NCBI RefSeq assembly: GCF_964355755.1
Contig: NC_092680.1
Coordinates: 20,747,001 to 20,811,000, forward strand
Direction: 5' to 3'
Source: Antedon mediterranea
Lineage: Eukaryota; Echinodermata; Crinoidea; Comatulida; Antedonidae
Length of the DNA: 64,000 bases
In this document: positions 24,801 through 36,454 of the stretch, piece by piece
How the letters are laid out: every line of letters begins with the position of its first letter
How positions within the stretch are numbered: the stretch's first letter is position 1
The notes under the pieces: model-generated
What the model saw: the letters and a program-made list of their open reading frames with translations, nothing else
What the model was told of the DNA's origin: nothing
Databases searched by the model: none
Made by a program: the position numbers and the translations under genes

Positions 24801-27800
24801 TCATCACAGATGGTAAAGTATACTGTGTGTATTCTCTTGCAACTTAATCCTGTAGTAAATTTGTTGCAGTTGGTTCATTATAATTTACGTCATTGTCTAC
24901 CTTTGTTACAGTATCTTTACATAGTAATTTATGCAATCTTATGAATTGTTATACCTAGTCTTGAAAATAATTTCATTTTGAAATGAGTAACTTATTTCTT
25001 TTTTTGTTGAGCCAATACAAGAAAACAAATAAGTATGTTTAAGATTGTGTAAGTACTGTCATACAGTAAATGTATAATTGTGAAAAAAAAATTACCTTAT
25101 TTTGCAATGTTAGTGATTCACCATCCTGTACGAGGCATGTCACTATTTCTGATGCAGGTATATATCTATTACTCACATACAAATGAAGTGGAGTATTTCC
25201 ATCCTTGATGAACAAAATCATAATCATAAGTTCAACAATATTGATAACAGCTATATAAGTAATTGATAAGTGCCAAATAGACAACCAATAAATGTATAGC
25301 AAAACACATCTCATCACAGATGGTAAAGTATACTGTGTGTATTCTCTTGCAACTTAATCCTGTAGTAAATTTGTTGCAGTTGGTTCATTATAATTTACGT
25401 CATTGTCTACCTTTGTTACAGTATCTTTACATAGTAATTTATGCAATCTTATGAATTGTTATACCTAGTCTTGAAAATAATTTCATTTTGAAATGAGTAA
25501 CTTATTTCTTTTTTGTTGAGCCAATACAAGAAAACAAGTAAGTATGTTTAAGATTGTGTAAGTACTGTCATACAGTAAATGTATAATTGTGAAAAAAAAA
25601 ATTACCTTATTTTGCAATGTTAGTGATTCACCATCCTGTACGAGGCATGTCACTATTTCTGATGTAGGTATATATCTATTACTCACATACAAATGAAGTG
25701 GAGTATTTCCATCCTTGATGAACAAAATCATAATCATAAGTTCAATAATATTAATAACAGCTATATAAGTAATTGATAAGTGCTAAATAGACAACCAATA
25801 AATGTATAGCAAAAAACATCTCATCAAAAATGGTAAAGTATACTGTGTGTATTCTCTTGCAACTTAATCCTGTAGTAAATTTGTTGCAGTGTAAATTCAT
25901 TATAATTTACATCATTGTCTACCCTACAGTATCTTTACATAGTAATTTATGCAATCTTATGAATTGTTACACCTAGTCTTGAAAATAATTTCATTTTGAA
26001 ATGAGTAAATTATTTCTTTTTTGTTAATCCAATACAACAAAACAAGTAAGTATGTAAATAAGTATGTGTAAGTTTGATGCGGAATTTCACTATTTTCAAG
26101 GTACAATATATATTTCCCACATACAAATGAAGTGGAGTGTTTCCATCCTTGATAAACAAAATCATAATCATAAGTTCAATAATAATAATTAATTCCTTTT
26201 TGTTGATCCACTACAATAAAAAAGAAAAAAAAAAGTATGTAATAAGTATGTGTAAATTTGTGTATGTACTGTCATACATTAAGTGTTTATTAGTGAAAAA
26301 ATTACCTCATTTTGCAATGTTAATGATGAACCTTGATTTATAAAGAATGTCACTATTTCCAAGGTACACTTTCCATAACACAGATAAACATGAAGTAGAG
26401 TGTTTCCATTCTTGATAAACAAAATCATAATCATAAGTTCAATAATATTTATAAAATCTATTATAAGTAATTGATAAGTGCTAAATAGACAACCTATAAA
26501 TTTATAGCAAAACACATCTCATCACAAATGGTAAAGTATACTGTGTGTATTCTCTTGCAACTTAATCCTGTAGTAAATTTGTTGCAGTTAAGTTCATTAT
26601 AATTTACATCATTGTCTACATTTGTTACAGTATCTTTACATAGTAATTTATGCAATCTTATGAATTGTTATACTTAGTCTTGAAAATAATTTCATTTTGA
26701 AATTAGTAAATTTTTTCTTTTTTGTTAATCCAATACAAGAAAACAAATAAGTATGTAATAAGTATGTGTAAATGTGTGTATGTACTGTCATAAAGTAATT
26801 GTGTATTATTGTAAATAAAACAATTACCTTATTTTGCAATGACAATGATGCACCATGCTGTTGTATGAGGACTTTCACTATTTCCAAGGTAAAATTTATA
26901 TTTCCCACATACAAATGAAGTGGAGTGTTTCCATCCTTGATAAACAAAATCATAATCATAAGTTCAATAATATTGATAAAATCTATATAAGTAATTGATA
27001 AATGCTAAATAGACAACCAATAAATGTATAGCAAAACACATCTCATCACAAATGGTAAAGTATACTGTGTGTATTCTCTTGCAACTTAATCCTATAGTAA
27101 ATTTGTTGCAGTTTAAATTCATTATAATTGTAATAAATGTATGTAAGTTTGTGTATGTACTGTCATAAAGTAATTGTGTATTATTGTAAATGAAACAATT
27201 ACCTTATTTTGCAATGACAATGATGCACCATGCTGTTGTATGAAGACTTTCACTATTTCCAAGGTACACTTTCCATAACACAGATAAAAATGAAGTGGAG
27301 TGTTTCCATTCTTGATAAAAAAAATCATAATCATAAGTTCAATAATATTGATAACAGCTATATAAGTAATTGATAAGTGCTAAATAGACACAAAAAAAAA
27401 AGTATGTAATAAATGTATGTAAGTTTGTGTATGTACTGTCATAAAGTAATTGTGTATTATTGTAAATAAAACAATTACCTTATTTTGCAATGACAATGAT
27501 GCCCCATGCTGTTGTATGAGGACTTTCACTATTTCCAAGGTACAATTTATATTTGTCACATACAATTGAATTGGAGTGTTTCCATCCTTGATGAATAAAA
27601 TCATAATCATAAGTTCAATAATATTGATAACAGCTATATAACTAATTGATAAGTGCTAAATAGACAACCAATAAATGTATAGCAAAACACATCTCATCAC
27701 AGATGGTAAAGTATACTGTGTGTATTCTCTTGCAACTTAATCCTGTAGTAAATTTGTTGCAGTTAAGTTCATTATAATTTACATCATTGTCTACCTTTGT

Positions 27801-30800
27801 TACAGTATCTTTACATAGTAATTTATGCAATCTTATGAATTGTTATACTTAGTCTTGAAAATAATTGCATTTTGAAATGAATAAATTATACATATCTTTT
27901 TGTTGATCTAATACAAGAAAAAAAAAGTATGTAATAAATGTATGTAAGTTTGTGTATGTACTGTCATAAAGTAATTGTGTATTATTGTAAATGAAACAAT
28001 TACCTTATTTTGCAATGAAAATGATGCAACATTCTGTTGTATGAGGACTTTCACTATTTCCAAGGTACACTTTCCATAACACAGATAAAAATGAAGTGGA
28101 GTGTTTCCATTCTTGATAAACAAAATCATAATCATAAGTTCAATAATATTGATAACAGCTATATAAGTAATTGATACATATCTTTTTGTTGATCTAATAC
28201 AAGAAAAAAAAAGTATGTAATAAATCTATGTAAGTTTGTGTATGTACTGTCATAAAGTAATTGTGTATTATTGTAAATGAAACAATTACCTTATTTTGCA
28301 ATGACAATGATGCAACATTCTGTTGTATGAGGACTTTCACTATTTCCAAGGTACACTTTCCATAACACAGATAAAAATGAAGTGGAGTGTTTCCATTCTT
28401 GATAAACAAAATCATAATCATAAGTTCAATAATATTGATAACAGCTATATAAGTAATTGATAAGTGCTAAATAGACAACAACAAAAAAGTATGTAATAAA
28501 TGTATGTAAGTTTGTGTATGTACTGTCATAAAGTAATTGTGTATTATTGTAAATAAAACAATTACCTTATTTTGCAATGACAATGATGCACCATGCTGTT
28601 GTATGAGGACTTTCACTATTTCCAAGGTACAATTTATATTTCTCACATACAAATGAAGTGGAGTGTCTCCATCCTTTATAAACAAAATCATAATCATAAG
28701 TTCAATAATATTTATAAAATCTATATAAGTAATTGATAAGTGCTAAATAGACAACCAATAAATGTATAGCAAAACACATCTCATTACTAATGGTAAAGTA
28801 TACTGTGTGTATTCTCTTGCAACTTAATCCTGTAGTAAATTTGTTGCAGTTAAGTTCATTATAATTTACGTCATTGTCTACCTTTGTTACAGTATCTTTA
28901 CATAGTAATTTATACAATCTTATGAATTGTTATACTTAGTCGTGAAAATAATTTCATTTTGAAATGAGTAAATTATTTCTTTTTTGTTAATCCAATACAA
29001 CAAAACAAATAAGTATGTAATAAGTATGTCTAAGGGTCATTCTTCAGTAAGTGTCTAAAATCGTGTCCCGATACTTTGGTGGGATAGAGACTGAAAATTC
29101 ATCAATAAAAAATAAAAATTCTTGACTTAAATCATAATCAACATTATTGTTAATATAATTAATTACATAAAACAAAGATAATTACATTGATATTCTTAAT
29201 TTTTATAAAAATGTTTCAGGCAACCCCCTAAAATCTTATGTCCCGATCGTACATCTTCAATTTTATGATCGCCGTATATATTTGATAACAGGACTTTTGT
29301 TATCGAAAATATTGTAAAAAGTTAGTTAATCATGATTTCATGCGATTATCTCTACATACATTAAATCTCAAACTTTAAAGTTTTTGTTTGGAAAAAGCTT
29401 GTCCCGCAGTTTTGTGTCATTTCCGTCACATAATTTAAATGTACCGTCTACAGTTTAATGAATGGCGGAAAAAAAATTGACTGTGCGTTGTAAACATACG
29501 AAGATATTGAAATTAAACTAGCCGCACATCATTTTCAATAAAAGAGGAAAAAAGCTAAAAAAACGAGGTTTTAGAAAAATTACAGCTGCGTACCTTTATT
29601 GAATGTCATATCCGAACGGTATAGAACTCATTAAATAATTATAATTTCTGTTTTTTTTTCAACTGGAAGTACAAGTTATTCACGGTATCTAGAAGTATGC
29701 AATCCGTCTCCGCTGTCAGACATGCCTACGATGTGATCCTAGGCTGTCCAATGCTAAATACATCATCTCCGTCACGGTCAGCTCCGTCACATTTCCCAAT
29801 GTTTCGTTGTGACGGAGATGACGGCCCGTGACGGATATGACTTTTTGTTATTGCCAGGGCCTTTTTTTGTTGTACATTTTGTTTTGTATATCTTTATTAT
29901 GTTATTACATTGTATATCTATGTGACTCTGGTCAATAAACATAATCAAATCATATATTAAAGTCATCTCCGTCACAAGATTTTTTAGGTTCGTCATATCC
30001 GTCACGGTTTCATCTCCGTCACATGGATATTTTATCCTTTTAAATCCTAAAATATTTAAGTAATGAACGCAATTATGTGGTATATTGAAATATAAACAAT
30101 ATTCTTCTACTATGTCAATGGATAGTAATATTAGTTCAACAGAATTTTGTAAAACATCAGTGACAGTCATACTATTTTCTGAAAATTATTATTTTTTGGA
30201 ATAGTAAATGGTTTTGAACGTATAACATCATACTTATAAATGTTAAAACAATCATTTTTTTATTAATAGAGACAAAAATAATATATAGTATCAAAGAATT
30301 AATAATGGAAATAATTTTATAATTCCTGAACCATTATTTTTTCTATCTTTGTATATTCCATAAATGTGACGGAAATGACAGTAACATAGAACCATGTATT
30401 TATAAATACGAATAAAATACGAAATATATAATAAAGATTGCGCCAAACATACGCTTGCCATGTAATACATGTTCATTTATCTGAATAAACTTTTAAAATT
30501 TAAAAAATGCAAATTTTAAAATCGATTTTTTATAAACCTGAAATTAGACACTTACTGAAGAATGACCCCTAAATGTGTGTATAGTGAAAAAATTACCTTA
30601 TTTTGCAATGTTAATGATGAACCTTGATTTATAAAGAATGTCACTATTTCCAAGTTACAACTTCTATAATGCAGATACAAATGAAGTGGAGTGTTTCCAT
30701 CCTTGATAAACAAAATCATAATCATAAGTTCAATAATATTGATAACAGCTATATAAGTAATTGATAAGTGCTAAATAGACAACCAATAAATGTATAGCAT

Positions 30801-31487
30801 AGCGTCATTTCATATAAGTGTGTTTTGTAAAAAGGAAACGTTCTCTGTAAATCTAAACTATGCATAATGTATGATTCTTTTTATATACCTCATCAGTAGT
30901 TTTTAAAATATCTGGATGTTTCTTGCATATTTGTTCAATTGTTTTCAAGTCCCTATTACGCACAGCGTGTTTCAACTCGTACCTGTCAAAATGCAAGAAA
31001 TAATGCATTAATGTATTACCGTAGATTTGATGAGAATAACAGTTCAGGATAATATTTATAATTTTTATTTTCAGTGTAGCATATGACCATTGTACCCTGT
31101 GTTGTTTTTTTTAAATATTAATCTTTTAAATAATTATGCTTGGTTACACTTGATTCAGCCAAGGATGTTTTTCAGGCACAGCCATAAATAAACAATATAG
31201 ACACAAAAGAAAACATTAAAAATATAATAATTTAGGTTAGTAAACTCATTTCACATTGTTTTTCAATTATTATACACGTCAAAATAACATTTGAGAATGA
31301 ATCTCATGGTGGATTTAAAATAAAATTTAAAAATCCCACTTCTCCATTTACAAACATTCATTCTGATTAGTATAAAATGAAATTTACATTTTAATCATTT
31401 CTATATTTTTTAATGTTAGCGTATACATCAAATCTTTGCTTGATTTGAAGTAAAAAATAAAACAACATACCACTTAGTTGAAGACAT
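15060..31487 (-). CDS. ROCO copy A: ankyrin-Roc-COR-DED protein gene
   Basis: Roc-COR (ROCO family) GTPase with N-terminal ankyrin-like repeats and C-terminal death-effector-like domains. Exons run from ATG at 31487 (MSSTKW|YELKHAV) through 30982-30889, eleven ankyrin exons, 23392-23305, Roc exons (22796-22631, 22210-22119, 21978-21922, 21817-21681, 21166-21077, 20968-20777), COR exons (20650-20408, 20044-19850, 19680-19510, 19412-19110), 18654-18550, 18353-18148, linker 18011-17913, DED pair 17310-16756, linker 16549-15962 and a broken DED exon ending near 15060. Splice phases agree at every junction I checked. The design resembles DAPK1 without the kinase, so a GTP-switched apoptosis or immune scaffold is a fair guess, not shown here. 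It differs from copy B by more ankyrin exons, an extra DED pair and a damaged last exon. A 1.5-kb transposon sits in an ankyrin intron. Confidence 0.82.
15097..15375 (-). mobile_element. SINE-like retroelement inserted in ROCO copy A last exon
   Basis: Copy B has no such sequence at this site. The flanks repeat TCATCTTGTTC (15086-15096) and TCATCTTATTC (15376-15386), a target duplication. Read on the minus strand, the insert ends GATGAATAAAGAATATTTG, a non-LTR style tail. No pol III boxes are obvious, so it may be a 5'-truncated LINE end. Confidence 0.75.
15962..16549 (-). CDS. ROCO copy A: long Pro/Glu/Lys linker exon (coding minisatellite)
   Basis: The minus frame encodes about 195 residues starting PTKEPVPKLGSLP, then many variants of PESVPKRESELKPVPAP, ending RIFG|. 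Borders are TATATAG| and GGAG|GTAACG, the same as in linker exon 1, and the phase fits. The opposite strand is also open as an apparent Ala/Leu-rich hydrophobic repeat, but it lacks splice support. An extended flexible spacer between DED modules is the likely role. Confidence 0.7.
16756..17310 (-). CDS. ROCO copy A: tandem death-effector-like domains (DED-a)
   Basis: A 555-bp exon starting ELSEESQTKPTSS. The first half reads LKCCLFDVIPRAYL, ATDLFNILHDH and VTILFEVAELSGLQLAV, the six-helix spacing of a death effector domain (hydrophobic L-K-x-L, 'DLFNIL', 'L-x-E-L'). The second half (YRKRLFTALNEVGQKELQDV, then GFQNMWDVVFNLESEL) looks like a second, more divergent death fold. The exon is flanked by two linker exons. 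Copy B has no intact counterpart; fragment C keeps only its first ~46 bp (42402-42357). Confidence 0.68.
17913..18011 (-). CDS. ROCO copy A: short linker exon 1
   Basis: A 99-bp exon after TATATAG encodes PTKEPVPKPESLPALESES and ends SLRVFG|, with phase matching the exons on both sides. It is Pro/Glu/Ser/Lys-rich and has no fold signature. It is a short version of the long linker at 16549-15962, starting and ending with the same words, so one is a duplicate of the other. Confidence 0.65.
18148..18654 (-). CDS. ROCO copy A: post-COR Cys/His-rich segment
   Basis: Exon 18654-18550 (LEISRWNKIKRRVGTEADE) links COR to exon 18353-18148, which reads VLCTACEPYEHHLIDLDKCL, then a short spacer, VPCGRK and a final TAHIKHF. 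The spacing of Cys and His residues (CxxC, HH, C, C, H) looks like a small metal-binding unit; this is inferred. The same exon is present in copy B (47331-47127) and in fragment C (43514-43625). Confidence 0.75.
19110..20650 (-). CDS. ROCO copy A: COR domain
   Basis: Four exons follow the Roc domain: HVDREMYMVDNT and VPVKWVNLQEKL (20650-20408); VITYLNDTGIIMY and ITNLCWMIQILTKVI (20044-19850); LQMLWEKLSNEGVLEEKLL and FVELMKVFRLLFE (19680-19510); and NRVFLVPCRMK with YLTPTDFLPDAVYN (19412-19110). These are the winged-helix and C-terminal signatures of COR (C-terminal of Roc), the dimerisation module. They are nearly the same in copy B (most residues agree), which suggests that this part is under constraint. 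Confidence 0.88.
20777..22796 (-). CDS. ROCO copy A: Roc GTPase domain
   Basis: Six exons make a Ras-of-complex domain. G1/P-loop is FLGKEGAGKTS (exon 22796-22631). A G2-like EPSTDGI is in exon 22210-22119. G3 is WDYAGQLDYYITHR (exon 21817-21681), where the DxAGQ form is usual in ROCO proteins. G4 is ATHMDKLSG (exon 20968-20777), the THxD variant of NKxD also common in the family. All nucleotide-contact motifs look intact, so GTP binding is likely. Roc domains typically control partner binding or dimerisation through the following COR domain. Confidence 0.88.
21388..21560. mobile_element. MITE-like hairpin in ROCO copy A intron
   Basis: GAGGCCTGACGAG at about 21419 is perfectly inverted as CTCGTCAGGCCTC at about 21497, and CAACTCAGACAG occurs on both outer sides. 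It is absent from the same intron of copy B, so it inserted after the duplication. Confidence 0.5.
23305..31487 (-). CDS. ROCO copy A: N-terminus and expanded ankyrin exon array
   Basis: After a 17-nt start exon (31487-31471) and 30982-30889 (YELKHAVRNRDLKTIEQIC) come ankyrin exons of 105-108 bp at 30701-30597, 28673-28566, 28397-28290, 28111-28004, 27586-27479, 27310-27203, 26935-26828, 26410-26306, 25713-25606, 25203-25096 and 24693-24586. A capping exon follows at 23392-23305 (EGNTPMTVLENN). Each repeat exon reads like DGNTPLHLYV...TLEIVKVLIQQHGAS.SLQNK, with the TPLH ankyrin signature and phase-0 borders, so any number can be spliced in or out. A twelfth, truncated exon lies at 26147-26076. 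Introns between units are near copies of one another. Confidence 0.85.
24700..25745. repeat. ~510-bp exon-plus-intron tandem duplication
   Basis: The block at about 24700-25210 and the block at about 25210-25740 are almost identical, including an ankyrin exon (25203-25096 and 25713-25606) and the TATAGCAAAACACATCTC intron segment. The two peptides differ by one visible residue. This is the freshest step in the ankyrin array expansion. Confidence 0.85.
27900..28460. repeat. ~287-bp ankyrin exon tandem duplication
   Basis: Ankyrin exons 28397-28290 and 28111-28004, with the flanking ACATATCTTTTTGTTGATC intron piece, repeat at a 286-287 bp spacing with few differences. The unit is shorter than the 510-bp unit at 24.7-25.7 kb, so the array grew by more than one kind of duplication. 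Confidence 0.8.
29034..30568. mobile_element. 1.5-kb DNA transposon with perfect 25-bp inverted repeats
   Basis: The ends are GGGTCATTCTTCAGTAAGTG followed by TCTAA on both sides (29034-29058 and the reverse at 30544-30568), flanked by CTAA on each side. No transposase is recognised; the longest minus frame (30170-29787, 127 codons) is of unknown nature. The interior has many copies, in both orientations, of a word like GTGACGGAGATGAC. It sits in the first long ankyrin intron of ROCO copy A and is absent from copy B. Confidence 0.88.
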
Positions 31488-31845
31488 ACTGGGTATTCAT
31501 TTACCATTAATCGTGTCAGTGACTTATTAAAAAGAAAATAGGAAAGACAAGGTGTAAATTATGTAATCTTTTCTGATAAAACTATTTTTTCTTCTCATTT
31601 TCTGAATAATTCTTCTCTGGCACTTTTTAGGCATCAGTTTATAATCAATTATTTTTTCTGAAATTTTCATATCCATAACACTAATTGTTTAGGATTACTG
31701 ATTACTTTTGCTAGATTAACCACATAAAAAAATAACTTTTGTCATAGGCCTACTGAATCAGTAGCAAATCAATGCAAAAACTACTACTGTCTGTAAGTAA
31801 CCTTTAGTATGGTACAAAAGAGGTACTATATATTCTTTCGCCTAA

Positions 31846-32034
31846 AGGCCAATTTACACAGACGAGCGGTAACGGTAATAAAAATATAGAATCTATGTTA
31901 TTCCTTGACCATTTACACACAACGCAGAGCGGACGGGGGGGGGGGGGGGGTTTCCGCTAAGGATAGATACAGATACGTTGGATAAGTATGCAGTTTTCCG
32001 CTTACCGTCACCGTTCGTCTGTGTAAATTGGCCT
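31846..32034. mobile_element. MITE upstream of ROCO copy A
   Basis: Inverted ends AGGCCAATTTACACAGACGA and, reversed, AGGCCAATTTACACAGACGA, with GCGGTAACGG / ACGGTGACGG just inside. It contains an 18-base G run at about 31933. The same element lies upstream of ROCO copy B (57027-57204), so it predates the duplication. Confidence 0.85.
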
Positions 32035-32800
32035 CAATAGTACATTCAAATAGTGTTAACAAACAATAGGTCTGTATTACCACCAGTGTAAAGAACGTCC
32101 TGGTATTTGAACAAATGTACCAACAATTTAACTTGACTGTAGTTTTGGAAATATAAAAATGTTGTGTTAGAGACATTGTATTTTCGATCATTTTTCAACG
32201 ACATTTAATGTTCAAAAACAATAAATATTTATAAATTATTTACTGTTTTTGAGATCTTATATCAAGTCTCTACACACTTTGTAAATATTTCATAAATGAT
32301 AGAAACGATCCGTCGGGTTGCAGACAAATATAAATACTGTAGTCATTATTTGCTGTCGGAAGTTCGGCAACATTATTCCGTAAAAGCAGAGGCTGATATA
32401 AACTACTTAAAAAAGTCATTATTTTATTTTTTTAAAACAAGGGTGTTACTAACACACCTGCTTCCATGATAGCCACATCTGTGTAGATAATAACTTAGTA
32501 GTTCAATTGGCAGTGAGGCAAGACAAAATTTATGCAGCAAGACATTATTTTACATCAAAGATCAAAGAGCTTATAAATACCAATCAAGCACCGAATAGTC
32601 ATTTAATTGTTGCTAATTTGCAACTGTCATCGGAAGAGTGTTGGTGAGATAATATAAAAAAGGGTGAATACAGATGACATATATTAATATCTGTTGAGGG
32701 TTAGGGCTATCTATTTAGATATATTATAAAAGTATAAATAATTGATTGATACTATCATTGCATAGTACAGCATGCTAAGATATGCCTCGCACGTTTTGAA
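32035..32800. other. Upstream flank of ROCO copy A
   Basis: AT-rich sequence with no exon or repeat I could recognise. The part next to the MITE matches the 57.2-57.3 kb region of the other copy, and the remainder does not. It could hold regulatory elements for ROCO copy A, but none can be pinpointed. Confidence 0.4.
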
Positions 32801-35800
32801 ATTGTAAACTATATACAGCATGTCTATGGAAAGAGGTAAACAGAATAATTAAAGCAGTAAACATAAATTGTAAACTATACAGTATGTCTATGGAAAGAGA
32901 TAAACAGAATAATTAAAGCAGTAAACATACATTGTAAACTATACAGTATGTCTATGGAAAGAGGTAAACAGAATAATTAAAGCAGTAAACATACATTGTA
33001 AACTATACAGTATGTCTATGGAAAGAGATAAACAGAATAATTAAAGCAAAACATACATTGTAAACTATACAGTATGTCTATGGAAAGAGATAAACAGAAT
33101 AATTAAAGCAGTAAACATACATTGTAAACTATACAGTATGTCTATGGAAAGAGATAAACAGAATAATTAAAGCAGTAAACATACATTGCAAACTATACAG
33201 TATGTCTATGGAAAGAGATAAACAGAATAATTAAAGCAGTAAACATACATTGTAAACTATACAGTATGTCTATGGAAAGAGATAAACAGAATAATTAAAG
33301 CAGTAAACATACATTGTAAACTATACAGTATGTCTATGGAAAGAGATAAACAGAATAATTAAAGCAGTAAACATACATTGTAAACTATACAGTATGTCTA
33401 TGGAAAGAGATAAACAGAATAATTAAAGCAGTAAACATACATTGTAAACTATACAGTATGTCTATGAAAGAGATAAACAGAATAATTAAAGCAGTAAACA
33501 TACATTGTAAACTATACAGTATGTCTATGGAAAGAGATAAACAGAATAATCAAAGCAGTAAACATACATTGTAAACTATACAGAATGTCTATGGAAAGAG
33601 ATAAACAGAATAATTAAAGCAGTAAACATACATTGTAAACTATACAGTATGTCTATGGAAAGAGGTAAACAGAATAATTAAAGCAGTAAACATACATTGT
33701 AAACTATACAGTATGTCTATGGAAAGAGATAAACAGAATAATTAAAGCAGTAAACATACATTGTAAACTATACAGTATGTCTATGGAAAGAGGTAAACAG
33801 AATAATTAAAGCAGTAAACATACATTGTAAACTATACAGTATGTCTATGGAAAGAGGTAAACAGAATAATTAAAGCAGTAAACATACATTGTAAACTATA
33901 CAGTATGTCTATGGAAAGAGATAAACAGAATAATCAAAGCAGTAAACATACATTGTAAACTATACAGTATGTCTATGGAAAGAGATAAACAGAATAATTA
34001 AAGCAGTAAACATACATTGTAAACTATACAGTATGTCTATGGAAAGAGATAAACAGAATAATCAAAGCAGTAACCATACATTGTAAACTATACAGTATGT
34101 CTATGGAAAGAGATAAACAGAATAATTAAAGCAGTAAACATACATTGTAAACTGTACAGTATGTCTATGGAAAGAGATAAACAGAATAATTAAAGCAGTA
34201 AACATACATTGTAAACTATACAGTATGTCTATGGAAAGAGATAAACAGAATAATCAAAGCAGTAAACATACATTGTAAACTATACAGAATGTCTATGGAA
34301 AGAGATAAACAGAATAATTAAAGCAGTAACCATACATTGTAAACTATACAGTATGTCTATGGAAAGAGATAAACAGAATAATTAAAGCAGTAAACATACA
34401 TTGTAAACTATACAGTATGTCTATGGAAAGAGGTAAACAGAATAATTAAAGCAGTAACCATACATTGTAAACTGTACAGTATGTCTATGGAAAGAGATAA
34501 ACAGAATAATTAAAGCAGTAAACATACATTGTAAACTATACAGTATGTCTATGAAAGAGATAAACAGAATAATTAAAGCAGTAAACATACATTGTAAACT
34601 ATACAGTATGTCTATGGAAAGAGATAAACAGAATAATTAAAGCAGTAAACATACATTGTAAACTATACAGTATGTCTATGGAAAGAGATAAACAGAATAA
34701 TTAAAGCAGTAAACATACATTGTAAACTATACAGTATGTCTATGGAAAGAGATAAACAGAATAATTAAAGCAGTAAACATACATTGTAAACTATACAGTA
34801 TGTCTATGGAAAGAGATAAACAGAATAATTAAAGCAGTAAACATACATTGTAAACTATACAGTATGTCTATGGAAAGAGATAAACAAAATAATTAAAGCA
34901 GTAAACATACATTGTAAACTATACAGTATGTCTATGGAAAGAGATAAACAGAATAATTAAAGCAGTAAACATACATTGTAAACTGTACAGTATGTCTATG
35001 GAAAGAGATAAACAGAATAATTAAAGCAGTAAACATACATTGTAAACTATACAGTATGTCTATGGAAAGAGATAAACAGAATAATCAAAGCAGTAAACAT
35101 ACATTGTAAACTATACAGAATGTCTATGGAAAGAGATAAACAGAATAATTAAAGCAGTAACCATACATTGTAAACTATACAGTATGTCTATGGAAAGAGA
35201 TAAACAGAATAATTAAAGCAGTAAACATACATTGTAAACTGTACAGTATGTCTATGGAAAGAGATAAACAGAATAATATAAGCAGTAAACATACATTGTA
35301 AACTATACAGTATGTCTATGGAAAGAGATAAACAGAATAATCAAAGCAGTAAACATACATTGTAAACTATACAGTACGTCTATGGAAAGAGATAAACAGA
35401 ATAATTAAAGCAGTTAACATACATTGTAAACTATACAGTACGTCTATGGAAAGAGGTAAACAGAATAATTAAAGCAGTAAACATACATTGTAAACTGTAC
35501 AGTATGTCTATGGAAAGAGGTAAACAGAATAATTAAAGCAGTAAACATACATTGTAAACTATACAGTATGTCTATGGAAAGAGATAAACAGAATAATCAA
35601 AGCAGTAAACATACATTGTAAACTATACAGTATGTCTATGGAAAGAGATAAACAGAATAATTAAAGCAGTAAACATACATTGTAAACTATACAGTATGTC
35701 TATGGAAAGAGATAAACAGAATAATTAAAGCAGTAAACATACATTGTAAACTGTACAGTATGTCTATGGAAAGAGATAAACAGAATAATATAAGCAGTAA

Positions 35801-36454
35801 ACATACATTGTAAACTATACAGAATGTCTATGGAAAGAGATAAACAGAATAATTAAAGCAGTAAACATACATTGTAAACTATACAGTATGTCTATGGAAA
35901 GAGATAAACAGAATAATTAAAGCAGTAAACATACATTGTAAACTATACAGTATGTCTATGGAAAGAGATAAACAGAATAATTAAAGCAGTAAACATACAT
36001 TGTAAACTATACAGTATGTCTATGGAAAGAGATAAACAGAATAATTAAACCAGTAAACATACATTGTAAACTATACAGTACGTCTATGGAAAGAGATAAA
36101 CAGAATAATCAAAGCAGTAAACATACATTGTAAACTATACAGTATGTCTATGGAAAGAGATAAACAGAATAATTAAAGCAGTAAACATACATTGTAAACT
36201 ATACAGTATGTCTATGGAAAGAGATAAACAGAATAATTAAAGCAGTAAACATACATTGTAAACTATACAGTATGTCTATGGAAAGAGATAAACAGAATAA
36301 TTAAAGCAGTAAACATACATTGTAAATAAACTATACAGTATGTCTATGAAAGAGATAAACAGAATAATTAAAGCAGTAAACATACATTGTAAACTATACA
36401 GTAAGTCTATGGAAAGAGAGATACACAGAATAACTAAAGCAGTATACATACATT
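32801..36454. repeat. 64-bp satellite array, ~57 copies
   Basis: A 3.65-kb head-to-tail array of a 64-bp unit (core TGTAAACTATACAGTATGTC then TATGGAAAGAGATAAACAG). Units differ by single changes (GAGAT/GAGGT, ATTAAAG/ATCAAAG, TATACAG/TGTACAG), and some lack one G. Neighbouring groups of units share variants, showing higher-order duplication. It lies between the two ROCO copies and has no coding frame. Confidence 0.97.
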
